Source: Halomonas chromatireducens (lineage in GTDB: Bacteria > Pseudomonadota > Gammaproteobacteria > Pseudomonadales > Halomonadaceae). Taken from it: 64,000 nucleotides of DNA. The translations under genes and the position numbers were made by a program. How positions within the stretch are numbered: the stretch's first letter is position 1; the number at the start of each line of letters is the position of its first letter. Of the stretch, positions 54,166 through 62,543 are shown in pieces. The stretch lies in NCBI RefSeq assembly GCF_001545155.1, contig NZ_CP014226.1, forward strand, positions 3,299,678 to 3,363,677, written 5' to 3'. The notes below the pieces were generated by a model. That model saw only the letters and a program-made list of their open reading frames with translations. It ran no database searches and was not told the origin of the DNA.

Positions 54166-56448
54166 ATGACGTCATCTACCCACAGTGAATCCCGGGACCT
54201 CGCCGAAGCACTCTTTTCAGTGCAGGGGCTCTGGTGCACCAGCTGTGCCCTTGCGGTGGAGGCGCAGTTGGAACGGCTGCCCGGCGTGACGTCCGCCAGC
54301 CTGCATTATCCCAGCGCGACCCTGCTGGTGTGCGGCCATGCCGAGGCTCTCGACGAGAGCGTCCTGGCCAGCGCGGTACGCCGCATCGGCTATCGGTTGG
54401 GACCACCGGAGGCGGCCGGCGATGCCGAGGCACGCCTCGAGAAAGAGAGCCGCTACCTCATCTTGCGGCTGCTGATCGCCGCCTCCTTCGGCATGTGGAC
54501 GATGATCGCATCGCTGCTGATCTATGCGGGGGCGTTGCCCGATGCCGGACTGGAGCAGGTACTGGCCTGGGTGTCGGGGGCCTTTGCCCTGCCGGTGGTG
54601 GCCTATGCCGGGCTGCCGTTCTATCGTGCCGCCTGGCGAACCCTGCGCGCCAGGCGCCCCGGCATGGACGCGCTGGTCTCGCTGGGCACCCTGGGGGCCG
54701 TAGGGGTTTCGCTGTGGTTGCTCTATCAAGGCTCGGCAGAGGTCTACTTCGACACGGCGGTCATGCTGATCCTGCTGCTGCTGGCGGGTCGGCTGGTCGA
54801 GACCCTCTGTCGTCATCGCGGCCTGCGTGCACTGCATGCCCTGCATACGCCACCGGCTGACGTGCGACGACGGGACCGGGGCCGCTGGCGGAGCTGCCCG
54901 GTGGAGGTCGTAGCGCCGGGGGATTGTCTCTGTGTGGATCAAGGCGAGGTGCTTCCCCTGGATGGGGTGCTCAGGGAGGGGGAGGCGTTGCTCGACCTTG
55001 CGCCGCTGACCGGGGAGAGTGCGCCACGTCGTTGCCTGCCGGGTGACGCCGTGGCAGCTGGCTGTCGCAACCTGGGTGGGCCATTGATACTGGAAGTGAC
55101 GGCCGTCGCCGGTGAGTGCCGACTGGACAAGCTGCGTGAGCAGATGTGGTGGCAGCAGGCGCGCAAGGGGGAGCTACAGCGCCTGGCCGACCGCTTCGCC
55201 GCCTGGCTGAGTCCGCTGGCCGTGGCGCTGGCCCTGTTCACCTGGGGCATGGCGCTGCTGGCGGGCGTGCCGGGGGAGGAAGCCCTGGTGCGGGCGCTGT
55301 CGGTACTGGTCGTGGCCTGCCCCTGCGCCGTGGGCCTGGCGGTGCCCCTGGCCGGGCTGGCGGGCAGTGGTCAGGCACTCGCCCGGGGCGTGGTGTTTCG
55401 CGACCCGAGCACCTTCGAGAGCCTGGCGGGCATCCGGGCCGCGGCGTTCGACAAGACCGGTACCCTGACGCCCGGGGAGCCGAGGGTGCTCGGCGTCAAC
55501 GTGGCACCCGATGTCGTACGGGCGACGCTGCTGTCGCTCGCGGCCAAGGCGGCCCGGGATAGCCAGCATCCGCTGGCAAGGGCGTTGCGACGTCATCTGC
55601 GTGATGAAGGCGTGACCGTGACAAAGGCGGAGGCGGAGGGCGTCACCCGGGCGGAGGAGCTGGCCGGACGTGGGCGACGGGTTCGACTCGATGATGGCCG
55701 TGAGCTGCTGCTGGGCAGTCGTTCGTGGCTGGCGGAGCAGGGCATTCGTGCGCCTGAATACGGCGAGGCGTCGAGCAGCGAGATACTGCTGGCCTGCGAT
55801 GGCCGCTGGCTGGGGAGTTTTGCCCTGGGGGAGCAGCCGTTACCCGGCACCGGCGAGACGCTGGCAGGGCTGCGTGAAGCCGGCCTGGCCCTGGCTCTGA
55901 TCAGCGGCGATCGGCGAGGTGCCGTCGAAAGCCTTGGCAGGACCTTGGGCCTGTCGGCCGAGGAGTGCTACCCGGAGCGGAGCCCCGAAGCCAAGGCAAG
56001 GCTCGTCGGTGCACTGCCCCAGCCCTCGCTCTACGTGGGGGACGGCATCAATGACGTGCTGGGCCTGGCGACCGCAACGGTAGGCATTGCACCCCTGGGT
56101 GCGAGTTCGGCCGCCCGGGAAGGGGCCGGCGTGGTGTTGATGCGCCCGGGCATCGAGGGAGTGGCCTCGGCATGGTGGTTGGCCCGTCGGACCCGGCGGG
56201 TGATGCGCCAGAACCTGGTGCTCTCGGGGCTCTACAATGCCCTGGCGTTGGGGCTGGCGGCGAGCATGGCGATTCCTCCCCTGATCGCCGTGCTGGCCAT
56301 GGTGGTGAGTTCGCTGAGCGTCATGGGCAACTCCGCTCGGCTGGCATGGCATGACAGCGCGGGGCCGGCAGCCGAGCCTGGCGAGGCAGGGGAACCGTTA
56401 AGGCCAGGGGGCGGCGAGTTCGCGATAGAGACCAAGCGGGTCTCCTGA
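54166..56448 (+). CDS. Copper-transporting P1B-type ATPase (FixI/CtpA-like)
   Basis: A 760-residue ATPase. An N-terminal metal domain has WCTSC (Cys24, Cys27). The membrane part includes the copper-binding CPC in VVACPCAVGLAVPLAG. Catalytic motifs are TGES, phosphorylated Asp in DKTGTLTPGEPRV, the SQHPLARAL serine-histidine-proline motif, and GDGINDVLGLATATVG. A FixI-like role in supplying copper to cbb3 oxidase is suggested by the WCTSC domain and length but no cco genes are nearby. It starts 98 bases after the divergent radical SAM gene and has no clear Shine-Dalgarno. A C-terminal tail of about 35 residues is Gly/Pro-rich. Confidence 0.9.
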   Translation: MTSSTHSESRDLAEALFSVQGLWCTSCALAVEAQLERLPGVTSASLHYPSATLLVCGHAEALDESVLASAVRRIGYRLGPPEAAGDAEARLEKESRYLILRLLIAASFGMWTMIASLLIYAGALPDAGLEQVLAWVSGAFALPVVAYAGLPFYRAAWRTLRARRPGMDALVSLGTLGAVGVSLWLLYQGSAEVYFDTAVMLILLLLAGRLVETLCRHRGLRALHALHTPPADVRRRDRGRWRSCPVEVVAPGDCLCVDQGEVLPLDGVLREGEALLDLAPLTGESAPRRCLPGDAVAAGCRNLGGPLILEVTAVAGECRLDKLREQMWWQQARKGELQRLADRFAAWLSPLAVALALFTWGMALLAGVPGEEALVRALSVLVVACPCAVGLAVPLAGLAGSGQALARGVVFRDPSTFESLAGIRAAAFDKTGTLTPGEPRVLGVNVAPDVVRATLLSLAAKAARDSQHPLARALRRHLRDEGVTVTKAEAEGVTRAEELAGRGRRVRLDDGRELLLGSRSWLAEQGIRAPEYGEASSSEILLACDGRWLGSFALGEQPLPGTGETLAGLREAGLALALISGDRRGAVESLGRTLGLSAEECYPERSPEAKARLVGALPQPSLYVGDGINDVLGLATATVGIAPLGASSAAREGAGVVLMRPGIEGVASAWWLARRTRRVMRQNLVLSGLYNALALGLAASMAIPPLIAVLAMVVSSLSVMGNSARLAWHDSAGPAAEPGEAGEPLRPGGGEFAIETKRVS

Positions 56449-56506
56449 GCGGCATGCGCACCATGCCCTGCCCTTGCTAATATGGTGCCCCTTGCCATGT
56501 TCCTTT

Positions 56507-56516
56507 CCCCCCCCCC
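56507..56516 (+). repeat. C10 homopolymer tract in the cobT leader
   Basis: Ten consecutive C residues 15 bases before the cobT start and just before its GCAGG ribosome site. Homopolymer tracts of this length slip during replication and can alter expression. It is non-coding unless cobT starts further upstream, which the sequence does not suggest. Confidence 0.7.
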
Positions 56517-56531
56517 ACGCAGGATGCCACG

Positions 56532-57608
56532 ATGCTCGCCGATCCCCTTGCCCGCCTCCAGTCCACCGACAGGGACATCGCTGGCCGCGTCGCCGATCAC
56601 CTCGATCAGTTGACCAAGCCGCCGGGCAGTCTCGGCCGGCTGGAATCGCTGGCAATCACCCTCGCCACCATCACGGGCGAGGAGCTGCCCCGTATCACCC
56701 CGCCCGGCGTGCTGGTATTCGCCGCCGACCATGGTGTCGCCGCCGAGGGCGTCTCGGCGTTTCCCCAGGCGGTGACCGCCCAGATGGTGGGAAATTTCGT
56801 TGCCGGCGGGGCAGCCATCAATGTCTTCGCCCGCCAGATCGGTGCGCGGCTCGAGGTCATTGACGTGGGTGTGGCCAGCGAACTCTCCCGGGACAGCGCC
56901 GCGCGGGGCGGCGAGAGTGGGTTGGTGCACGACAAGGTGCGCAGGGGCACCGCCAATTTTGCCGAGCAGGACGCCATGCAGAGAAGCGAGGCGGTGCAGG
57001 CGATCGAGGTGGGCATTCGGGCCGCCGAACGGGCCGTGGCCGCCGGGTGTCGCTGCCTGATCGTGGGGGAGATGGGCATTGCCAACACCACCGCAAGCAG
57101 CGCCATGCTGGCGGTGCTGACCGGTGAGCCGGTAGCCGACCTGACCGGGCAGGGCACCGGCATTCCCGAGAGCCGGCTGGCCCACAAGCAAGCCGTCATC
57201 GAGCGTGCCATCGAGGCCCGGGCGCCGGACCCTCAGGATCCGCTGGATATCCTGTCCAAGCTGGGAGGGCTCGAGATCGCCGCCATGGCCGGCGCCTACC
57301 TGGGCGGGGCGTCTCGACGTGTCCCACTGCTGGTGGATGGCTTCATTGCCACCGTGGCGGCGTTGCTGGCCTGTCGCATCGACCCGAAGGTGCGCGACTA
57401 CCTTGTCTTTGGCCACCGTTCCCGGGAGCCGGGCCACGTGCATGCCCTGACGGCGCTGGGCGGTGACCCGCTGCTGGAACTCGGGCTGCGCCTGGGAGAG
57501 GGCACCGGGGCGGCGCTGGCGTTTCCGCTGTTGGAAGCGGCGACCCGCATGCTGGCTGATATGGCCACCTTCGCCTCTGCCGGGGTTGCGGGCAGCGAAG
57601 GCGCATGA
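56532..57608 (+). CDS. cobT: CobT, nicotinate-nucleotide:dimethylbenzimidazole phosphoribosyltransferase
   Basis: A 358-residue enzyme that activates the lower ligand of cobalamin as alpha-ribazole phosphate. The ATG at 56532 follows GCAGGATGCCACG. Landmarks are LTKPPGSLGRLESLA, VFAADHGVAAEGVSAFPQAVTAQMVGNF, VGEMGIANTTASSAMLAVL, the phosphate-binding GGLEIAAMAGAYLGGA, and GHRSREPGHVHAL with the catalytic Glu region. First gene of the cobalamin operon; the next start overlaps its stop (ATGA). Confidence 0.96.
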   Translation: MLADPLARLQSTDRDIAGRVADHLDQLTKPPGSLGRLESLAITLATITGEELPRITPPGVLVFAADHGVAAEGVSAFPQAVTAQMVGNFVAGGAAINVFARQIGARLEVIDVGVASELSRDSAARGGESGLVHDKVRRGTANFAEQDAMQRSEAVQAIEVGIRAAERAVAAGCRCLIVGEMGIANTTASSAMLAVLTGEPVADLTGQGTGIPESRLAHKQAVIERAIEARAPDPQDPLDILSKLGGLEIAAMAGAYLGGASRRVPLLVDGFIATVAALLACRIDPKVRDYLVFGHRSREPGHVHALTALGGDPLLELGLRLGEGTGAALAFPLLEAATRMLADMATFASAGVAGSEGA

Positions 57609-58585
57609 CGGCAGAGCCGTTCTCTCTGGCCCTGCTTGCCCTGGTGGCGATGGCGATCCTGCTCGATCTGATGATTGGCGATCCACGCTGTCTGCCCCAC
57701 CCGGTGGTGGGCATGGGGCGGGTGATCGCCCGGCTGGAGCGAGCCTGGAACCGCGGTTCGCCACGGGCGCGCCAATGCAAGGGAGCCATCATGACCCTTC
57801 TCGTGGTCATGGGCGTCTATCTCCTGGCCTGGGGGCTGCTGACGGGGCTGGCATGGTTTCACCCCCTGCTGGCGCTGGCCGCGGAGATCGGCCTGCTGGC
57901 CTCCACGCTGGCCATCAAGGGACTGCAGGATGCCGCACGGGACGTGGCTCGGCCCCTGGTCGCCGGTGACCTGGTGGGGGCGCGCCGTGCCCTGCGGATG
58001 ATCGTTGGGCGCGATACGGCAACGCTCGACGAGAGCGAGATCACACGGGGGGCAGTGGAGACGGTGGCCGAGAACAGCGTCGACGGTGTCACCGCGCCGC
58101 TGTTCTGGGCCCTGCTCGGCGGGGCTCCCCTGGCCCTGGCCTACAAGGCGGTCAATACCCTGGACTCCATGGTCGGCTATCGCAACGAGCGCTACAGTGA
58201 CTTCGGCTGGGCATCGGCCCGGCTCGACGATACGGCCAACTGGGTGCCGGCACGGCTCACCGCGCTGGCGATGTGGCTGGCGGCCTTCACGATTCCCGGC
58301 ACAGGTACCCGCGGTGCCCTGGCGTCCACCTGGCGCGAGGCTCCACGCCATGCCAGTCCCAACAGCGGCTGGCCGGAGGCGATGATGGCCAACCTGATGG
58401 GCGTTCAGGTGGGCGGCACCAACCACTATGCCGGGGTCGCTTCCCATCGTGCCACGCTGGGGCGGCCGCTCGCGGCGCTGGAGGTTCGTCATATCGCGCT
58501 GTCGATCCGCCACCTGCATGGAACCTGGCTGCTCTTCGTTCTGCTGATGGCGCTCATGATAGTGGTAAAGGAGGGGCTGGCATGA
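57605..58585 (+). CDS. cbiB: CbiB/CobD, adenosylcobinamide-phosphate synthase
   Basis: A 326-residue inner-membrane enzyme that attaches the aminopropanol arm to adenosylcobyrate. Start overlaps the cobT stop. Conserved blocks: LLDLMIGDPRCLPHPVVGMGRVIARLE, RGAVETVAENSVDGVTAPLFWALLGGAPLALAYKAVNTLDSMVGYRNERYSDFGWASARLDD and SPNSGWPEAMMANLMGVQVGG. About five membrane segments. A four-base overlap with the next gene. Confidence 0.95.
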   Translation: MTAEPFSLALLALVAMAILLDLMIGDPRCLPHPVVGMGRVIARLERAWNRGSPRARQCKGAIMTLLVVMGVYLLAWGLLTGLAWFHPLLALAAEIGLLASTLAIKGLQDAARDVARPLVAGDLVGARRALRMIVGRDTATLDESEITRGAVETVAENSVDGVTAPLFWALLGGAPLALAYKAVNTLDSMVGYRNERYSDFGWASARLDDTANWVPARLTALAMWLAAFTIPGTGTRGALASTWREAPRHASPNSGWPEAMMANLMGVQVGGTNHYAGVASHRATLGRPLAALEVRHIALSIRHLHGTWLLFVLLMALMIVVKEGLA

Positions 58586-59673
58586 CGTCACACAGTGCCT
58601 GGCCGAGTCACGGCGGACAGGCGTCAGCCCTGCTGGAACGCTTCGGCCTGCCGGCGATCCAGCCCCTGGTGGACTTCAGTACCAATCTCAATCCGCTGGG
58701 GCCGCCCGACTGGCTGGGCGATGCCATTGCCGGTGCGATGGTGGGACTAGCCCGCTATCCCGACCCGAGCTACACAGAGCCCCGCGAGGCGATCGCCCGT
58801 CACGAAGGCGTTGACCCGAATCAGGTACTGCTGACCAACGGCGGTGCCGAGGCGATCTTTCTGGCCGCCGGGCTGCATGCCCGTGGCCAGGCGGTCATCG
58901 TCGAGCCAAGCTTCTCGGAGTATGCCCGGGCCTGCGCGGCACATGGTCTCCAGATCACCTCGCTTCCCCTGGCGGCGCCGGCCTTCGACCTGGACCCGGA
59001 CAGGCTCGCCTCCCCGCTCCGCCAGGCCGACGTGCTGTTTCTCTGCCGACCCAACAACCCCACCGGCACCCTGCTGCCATGGCATACCATGGAGAGGCTG
59101 CTCGATTCGGCGCGGCAGCAGGGCGTCACGGTGGTGGTGGACGAGGCCTTCATCGATTTCGTCGATGAGCCAGGGGAAGCGCTGACTCCGCTGCTGGCAC
59201 GTTTCGACAACCTTATCCTGCTGCGCTCCCTGACCAAGCTGTATACCCTGCCGGGACTGCGGCTGGGCTATCTATTGGCAGGCGCGCAGACGATCCGTCG
59301 GCTCCAGGCTGGCCAGCCCCCCTGGAGCGTCAATCACCTTTCCGCTGCCCTGGTGGCGCCCCTGTTGGCGGATAGCGACTTCCTCGATTGCACCCATGCC
59401 TGGCTGCGTGAGGAGCGTCCGCGCCTTCAGTCGGGCCTGCTGTCGCTGGGCCTCGAGGTGGTGCCGAGCCGGGTCAATTTCTTTCTGGTGCGCCAGGGCA
59501 GTGGCTCGCCAACAGGCGATGCATTGCTTCGGCGACTGTTGCAGGCCGGCATCCTGGCCCGCCATACGCATAATTTCCCCGGCCTCGACGGAGGCTGGGT
59601 TCGGTTGGCGCTGCGCGGACGCGCCGACAACGATCGACTGCTTGCGGCGCTGACGGCGGAGGCGGCGCGATGA
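58582..59673 (+). CDS. cobD: Threonine-phosphate decarboxylase (CobD/CobC-type)
   Basis: A 363-residue PLP enzyme making aminopropanol phosphate from threonine phosphate, for CbiB. The ATG at 58582 (MTSHSAWPSHGGQASALLERFG) overlaps the cbiB stop; the upstream frame is the cbiB shadow. PLP site Lys lies in LILLRSLTKLYTLPGLRLGYLL; other blocks are VDFSTNLNPLGPP, LTNGGAEAIFLAAGL and LCRPNNPTGTLLP. In the Salmonella naming this is CobD; the Pseudomonas name is CobC. Start of next gene overlaps by four bases. Confidence 0.93.
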   Translation: MTSHSAWPSHGGQASALLERFGLPAIQPLVDFSTNLNPLGPPDWLGDAIAGAMVGLARYPDPSYTEPREAIARHEGVDPNQVLLTNGGAEAIFLAAGLHARGQAVIVEPSFSEYARACAAHGLQITSLPLAAPAFDLDPDRLASPLRQADVLFLCRPNNPTGTLLPWHTMERLLDSARQQGVTVVVDEAFIDFVDEPGEALTPLLARFDNLILLRSLTKLYTLPGLRLGYLLAGAQTIRRLQAGQPPWSVNHLSAALVAPLLADSDFLDCTHAWLREERPRLQSGLLSLGLEVVPSRVNFFLVRQGSGSPTGDALLRRLLQAGILARHTHNFPGLDGGWVRLALRGRADNDRLLAALTAEAAR

Positions 59674-60215
59674 CCGCCTTCGTCAGCGGCGGGGCCCGAT
59701 CGGGCAAGAGCGCAGTGGCCGAGCGGCTGACCCTCGCCTGGCAGCAGCGGCGTGGTGGGCCACGTTTCTACCTGGCCACCGCCACGGCTTCGGACAGCGA
59801 GATGGCGGCTCGTATCGAGCGTCATCGACGCGAACGAGCCAGCGGCTGGACCACCCGGGAGGTTCCGCTGGCGCTCGGCAAGGCACTCGCGGAGGTGCCG
59901 GCCGGGGCCACCGTGCTGCTCGACTGCCTGACGCTCTGGGCCAGCCGAGCGCTCTATGAAGCCGGCTTCGACGAAGAAGAGGGATGCGCAGAGCTGGCGG
60001 AGCTGCTACTCGACGCCGGGAAAAGACAGATCGCCCTGGTGGTGGTATCCAACGACCTCAACGAGGACCTGCCGCCCAGGGATGCCGAGACCTGGCGCTA
60101 TCTGGCCTTCTTGCAGCGGCTGCACCGTCAGCTGGCCATGGAGGCGGATCGCGTGGTCGAGGTGGTGGCGGGCATGGCCATCGAATGGAAAACCGATGAG
60201 GAGCCCGCACCATGA
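59670..60215 (+). CDS. cobU: CobU/CobP, adenosylcobinamide kinase/guanylyltransferase
   Basis: A 181-residue bifunctional enzyme: it phosphorylates adenosylcobinamide and adds GMP. P-loop SGGARSGKSAVAE, the IERHRRERASGW segment with the guanylylated His, and LLDCLTLWASRAL are intact. The end AMEADRVVEVVAGMAIEWK is typical. Overlaps both neighbours by four bases. A second CobU-like gene with poor motifs lies at the end of the operon. Confidence 0.94.
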   Translation: MTAFVSGGARSGKSAVAERLTLAWQQRRGGPRFYLATATASDSEMAARIERHRRERASGWTTREVPLALGKALAEVPAGATVLLDCLTLWASRALYEAGFDEEEGCAELAELLLDAGKRQIALVVVSNDLNEDLPPRDAETWRYLAFLQRLHRQLAMEADRVVEVVAGMAIEWKTDEEPAP

Positions 60216-60988
60216 GAGAAGCCGGCTATGGCCTGCTGCTGGCGATCCAGTTCCTGACCCGGCTGCCGGTGCCGGTTGCATGCCCCTGGACGCCTGCCAC
60301 CAGCCGCTGGGCGCTGCGCTGCTACCCGCTTGTCGGATTGCTGCTCGGGGCGATCCTTGCCAGCATCGGGGCGCTGCTGCAGAGTGTTCTACCCACGCCA
60401 ATGCTGGCGCTGCTGCTGCTTAGTCTGTGGGTGGCGCTCTCCGGTGGGCTGCACCTGGATGGCCTGATGGACGTTGCCGACGCCCTGGGCAGCAATGCGC
60501 CGCTGGAGCGGCGCTGGGAGATCATGAAGGACCCCCAGGTGGGCAGCTTCGGCATCCTGGCGCTGGTCTTCCTGCTGGCCTGGAAGGTGACGCTGCTCTG
60601 GACCTTGCTGGAGGCGGGAGTGAGTCTGGTCGTGCTGGTGGTGGTGCCAGCCCTGGGTCGCCTGGGTGGTGTCGCGTTGCTGTTGCTTGCACCCTGTGCA
60701 CGGCGCGAGGGCCTGGCCTGGGCTTGGCGACAGCACCTGCAACGCCGCGATCTTGCGTTCTCGCTGGTGCCCCTGGCGGCGGTGTTCTGGCTGCTGCCGG
60801 GGGGGCTTTTCCTGGCGAGTGGGCTGGCTGCGCTGCTGCTGGGTTGCCTGCTGCTTTTCCTGCTGGGCTATGGCCTGCTCATGAGCCGCGCCTTCGGCGG
60901 GATCAATGGCGATATCGTCGGGGCCGCCATCGAGGCAGCGGAGCTATGGCTGCTGCTGATTGTCTGGGTCTGGTGGGTGTCGGGCTGA
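60212..60988 (+). CDS. cobS: CobS/CobV, cobalamin synthase (GDP-cobinamide ribazoletransferase)
   Basis: A 258-residue integral membrane enzyme joining GDP-cobinamide with alpha-ribazole to give cobalamin (phosphate). Landmarks: AIQFLTRLPVP, LHLDGLMDVADALGSNAPLERRWEIMKDPQVGSFGILALVFLLAWK and the C-terminal GGINGDIVGAAIEAAELW. Overlaps cobU by four bases. The N-terminal GLLLAIQFLTRLPV marks the family start. Confidence 0.95.
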   Translation: MREAGYGLLLAIQFLTRLPVPVACPWTPATSRWALRCYPLVGLLLGAILASIGALLQSVLPTPMLALLLLSLWVALSGGLHLDGLMDVADALGSNAPLERRWEIMKDPQVGSFGILALVFLLAWKVTLLWTLLEAGVSLVVLVVVPALGRLGGVALLLLAPCARREGLAWAWRQHLQRRDLAFSLVPLAAVFWLLPGGLFLASGLAALLLGCLLLFLLGYGLLMSRAFGGINGDIVGAAIEAAELWLLLIVWVWWVSG

Positions 60989-61007
60989 CTGCTCGAAAGG
61001 AGGAAGG

Positions 61008-61649
61008 ATGATGGAACCGACAACGCTGGAACTGGTGATCGTTCGGCATGGGCTCACCGACTGGAACCGCGAGCAGCGTTACCAGGGGCAGCGCGATATC
61101 CCGCTGCTGCTGCCCGATGCCCTCGATGCCATGGATCGGCTTCGGGACCAGCTGGCCGGTGAGCGTTTCGAAGCGGTGTACTGCAGTGATCTTACCCGGT
61201 GCCGACAGACCCTGGCACATGTGTGGAGTGCCGGTGAGGCGTCCTGCGAACCCCGCTTCGACGCCCGACTGCGTGAGCTCGACTTCGGTGACTATGAAGG
61301 CATGCGCTATGCGGACCTCAAGGATCAGCCGCTCTATCGGGAGTGGATCGACAGCCGCGGTGAGCAGCCCCCGCCCGGCGGAGAATCCACGGCACAGCTG
61401 CGTCAGCGGCTTGGCGCCTGGCTGACGGAGCTGTTCCAGGCCGCCGAGATCGAAGGGCACCGCCGGATACTGACCGTGACCCATGGCGGGGTGATTCGCG
61501 AACTGCGCCGGCGCTTCGAGGCCATCGATTTCTGGGAGGGCAGCGTCAGCCAGGCCCAGGGGCGCCGGCTGATCTTTACCCATCGGCAGGGAGGCTGGTC
61601 ATGCAGCTCTTCATCGGCGGTGCCTGCGCCGGCAAGCGTGCGGCCGTAG
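61008..61649 (+). CDS. cobC: Histidine phosphatase, probable alpha-ribazole phosphatase CobC
   Basis: A 213-residue phosphoglycerate-mutase-like protein. Two adjacent ATGs (61008, 61011) follow AAGGAGGAAGG. The catalytic RHG (VIVRHGLTDWNREQRYQGQRDIPL) and LRELDFGDYEGMRYADL, with the second His in TVTHGGVIREL, are intact. In cobalamin operons such proteins remove the 5'-phosphate from alpha-ribazole phosphate or adenosylcobalamin 5'-phosphate. Its last 49 bases overlap the next gene in another frame, so its C-terminal tail (SCSSSSAVPAPASVRP) is non-family sequence. Confidence 0.88.
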   Translation: MMEPTTLELVIVRHGLTDWNREQRYQGQRDIPLLLPDALDAMDRLRDQLAGERFEAVYCSDLTRCRQTLAHVWSAGEASCEPRFDARLRELDFGDYEGMRYADLKDQPLYREWIDSRGEQPPPGGESTAQLRQRLGAWLTELFQAAEIEGHRRILTVTHGGVIRELRRRFEAIDFWEGSVSQAQGRRLIFTHRQGGWSCSSSSAVPAPASVRP

Positions 61650-62095
61650 TCCGTCATTTTCCTACGGCTGCCTGGTATCGCCTCGATCCACAGGCGGGCC
61701 TATCCGACTGGCGGGAGGCACCCGAGCCGGGAGGGTTGCTGGAGCCAGGAGGAGTACTGGTCGTGACGGGCTGGCTCGCCTGGCTGGAGGCGGCCCTGGT
61801 TCGGGAACCCGATGATGACCGACTACGGCATGAACTAGCCGCAGCCTTGGCGGTTATCCTTGAAGCCGAGCGGGATCTCGGACTGCCCATGATACTGGGT
61901 CTTGTCGAAATAGGGCGTGGAATCGTGCCGATGGGGCATCGGGATAGGCGCTTGCGTGATCTTGCTGGTTGGCTGGCCCAAGATGCAGCGTCACTGGCGG
62001 AACGGGTGTGGTACGTGCGCCACGGGCTCGTTCAACCACTGCGCCAGGTCAATACTCGGGTGATTGAGATTGACGCCCCTCGGAGCGATTGCTAG
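61601..62095 (+). CDS. CobU-like protein with degenerate motifs
   Basis: A 164-residue protein that starts inside cobC (ATG at 61601 after GGAGGCTGGTC). It follows the CobU layout: N-terminal LFIGGACAGKRAAV and a C-terminal stretch ILGLVEIGRGIVPMGHRDRRLRDLAGWLAQDAASLAERVWYVRHGLVQPLR which fits the CobU end (EVGLGIVP ... RDLLGRVNQRLAAAADEVYLVVAGLPL). But the P-loop Ser/Thr after Gly-Lys is Arg, and the His-Arg-x-x-Arg guanylylation segment is missing. It may be a regulator, a partial enzyme or a remnant. It is translationally coupled to cobC and closes the operon. Confidence 0.7.
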   Translation: MQLFIGGACAGKRAAVVRHFPTAAWYRLDPQAGLSDWREAPEPGGLLEPGGVLVVTGWLAWLEAALVREPDDDRLRHELAAALAVILEAERDLGLPMILGLVEIGRGIVPMGHRDRRLRDLAGWLAQDAASLAERVWYVRHGLVQPLRQVNTRVIEIDAPRSDC

Positions 62096-62103
62096 CTTAC
62101 GTC

Positions 62104-62328
62104 CACCTTTCAGGTGCCTCATCACGTTATCTGAGGTTAATCGGGAAGTCGGTGATCGCTCCGCTCTTCATGATGAACGGAGAACAATCCGACGCTGCCC
62201 CCGCAACGGTGATCGAGTCTGGGTCCATCACTACGCCACTGTGCACTGGCATGGGAAGGCGATGGTCCTGAAGCTGGCCTGTTCTACATGCCGCTTCGCT
62301 CGTAAGCCCGGAGACCGGCCTGAGAGTT
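62104..62328 (+). ncRNA. Cobalamin riboswitch upstream of btuB
   Basis: Conserved pieces occur in order: CAGGTGCC (62111-62118), GAGGTTAATCGGGAAGTCGG (62133-62152), the core CTGCCCCCGCAACGGT (62195-62210), GCCACTG and GGGAAGGC (about 62234-62260), and the B12 box GTAAGCCCGGAGACCGGCC (62302-62320). Adenosylcobalamin binding is expected to shut off btuB. Downstream (62349-62391) are TGAACGGA, ATGAC, TCCGTTCA and GTCATT in an order that allows two exclusive hairpins. Confidence 0.9.
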
Positions 62329-62543
62329 CAGGAAACGCACATCTGTCGATGAACGGAATGACGCGTATCACTGCGCTTCGTCCGTTCAGTCATTCTTGCG
62401 GCGTTTCCCTTATGCCGGGTTGCGGTGGGCGACCAGGGGCAGGGCAGGCATGGTTTTCACGTTTTCCCTCTCCTCGTCCCTTCACGTCGCCCCGGCTTCA
62501 CAGAGAAGACCGTGCGGGTAGGCACGGCGAGCAAGGGAATACC
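62329..62543 (+). promoter_or_regulatory. Expression platform and leader of btuB
   Basis: A leader of 215 bases between aptamer and start codon. TGAACGGA (62349-62356) can pair with TCCGTTCA (62381-62388), and ATGAC (62357-62361) with GTCAT (62389-62393); since they interleave they cannot form together. A Shine-Dalgarno (AAGGGA) lies 8 bases before the ATG at 62544. The mechanism (termination or translation) is not decided by the sequence, as no strong T-tract follows. Confidence 0.5.
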
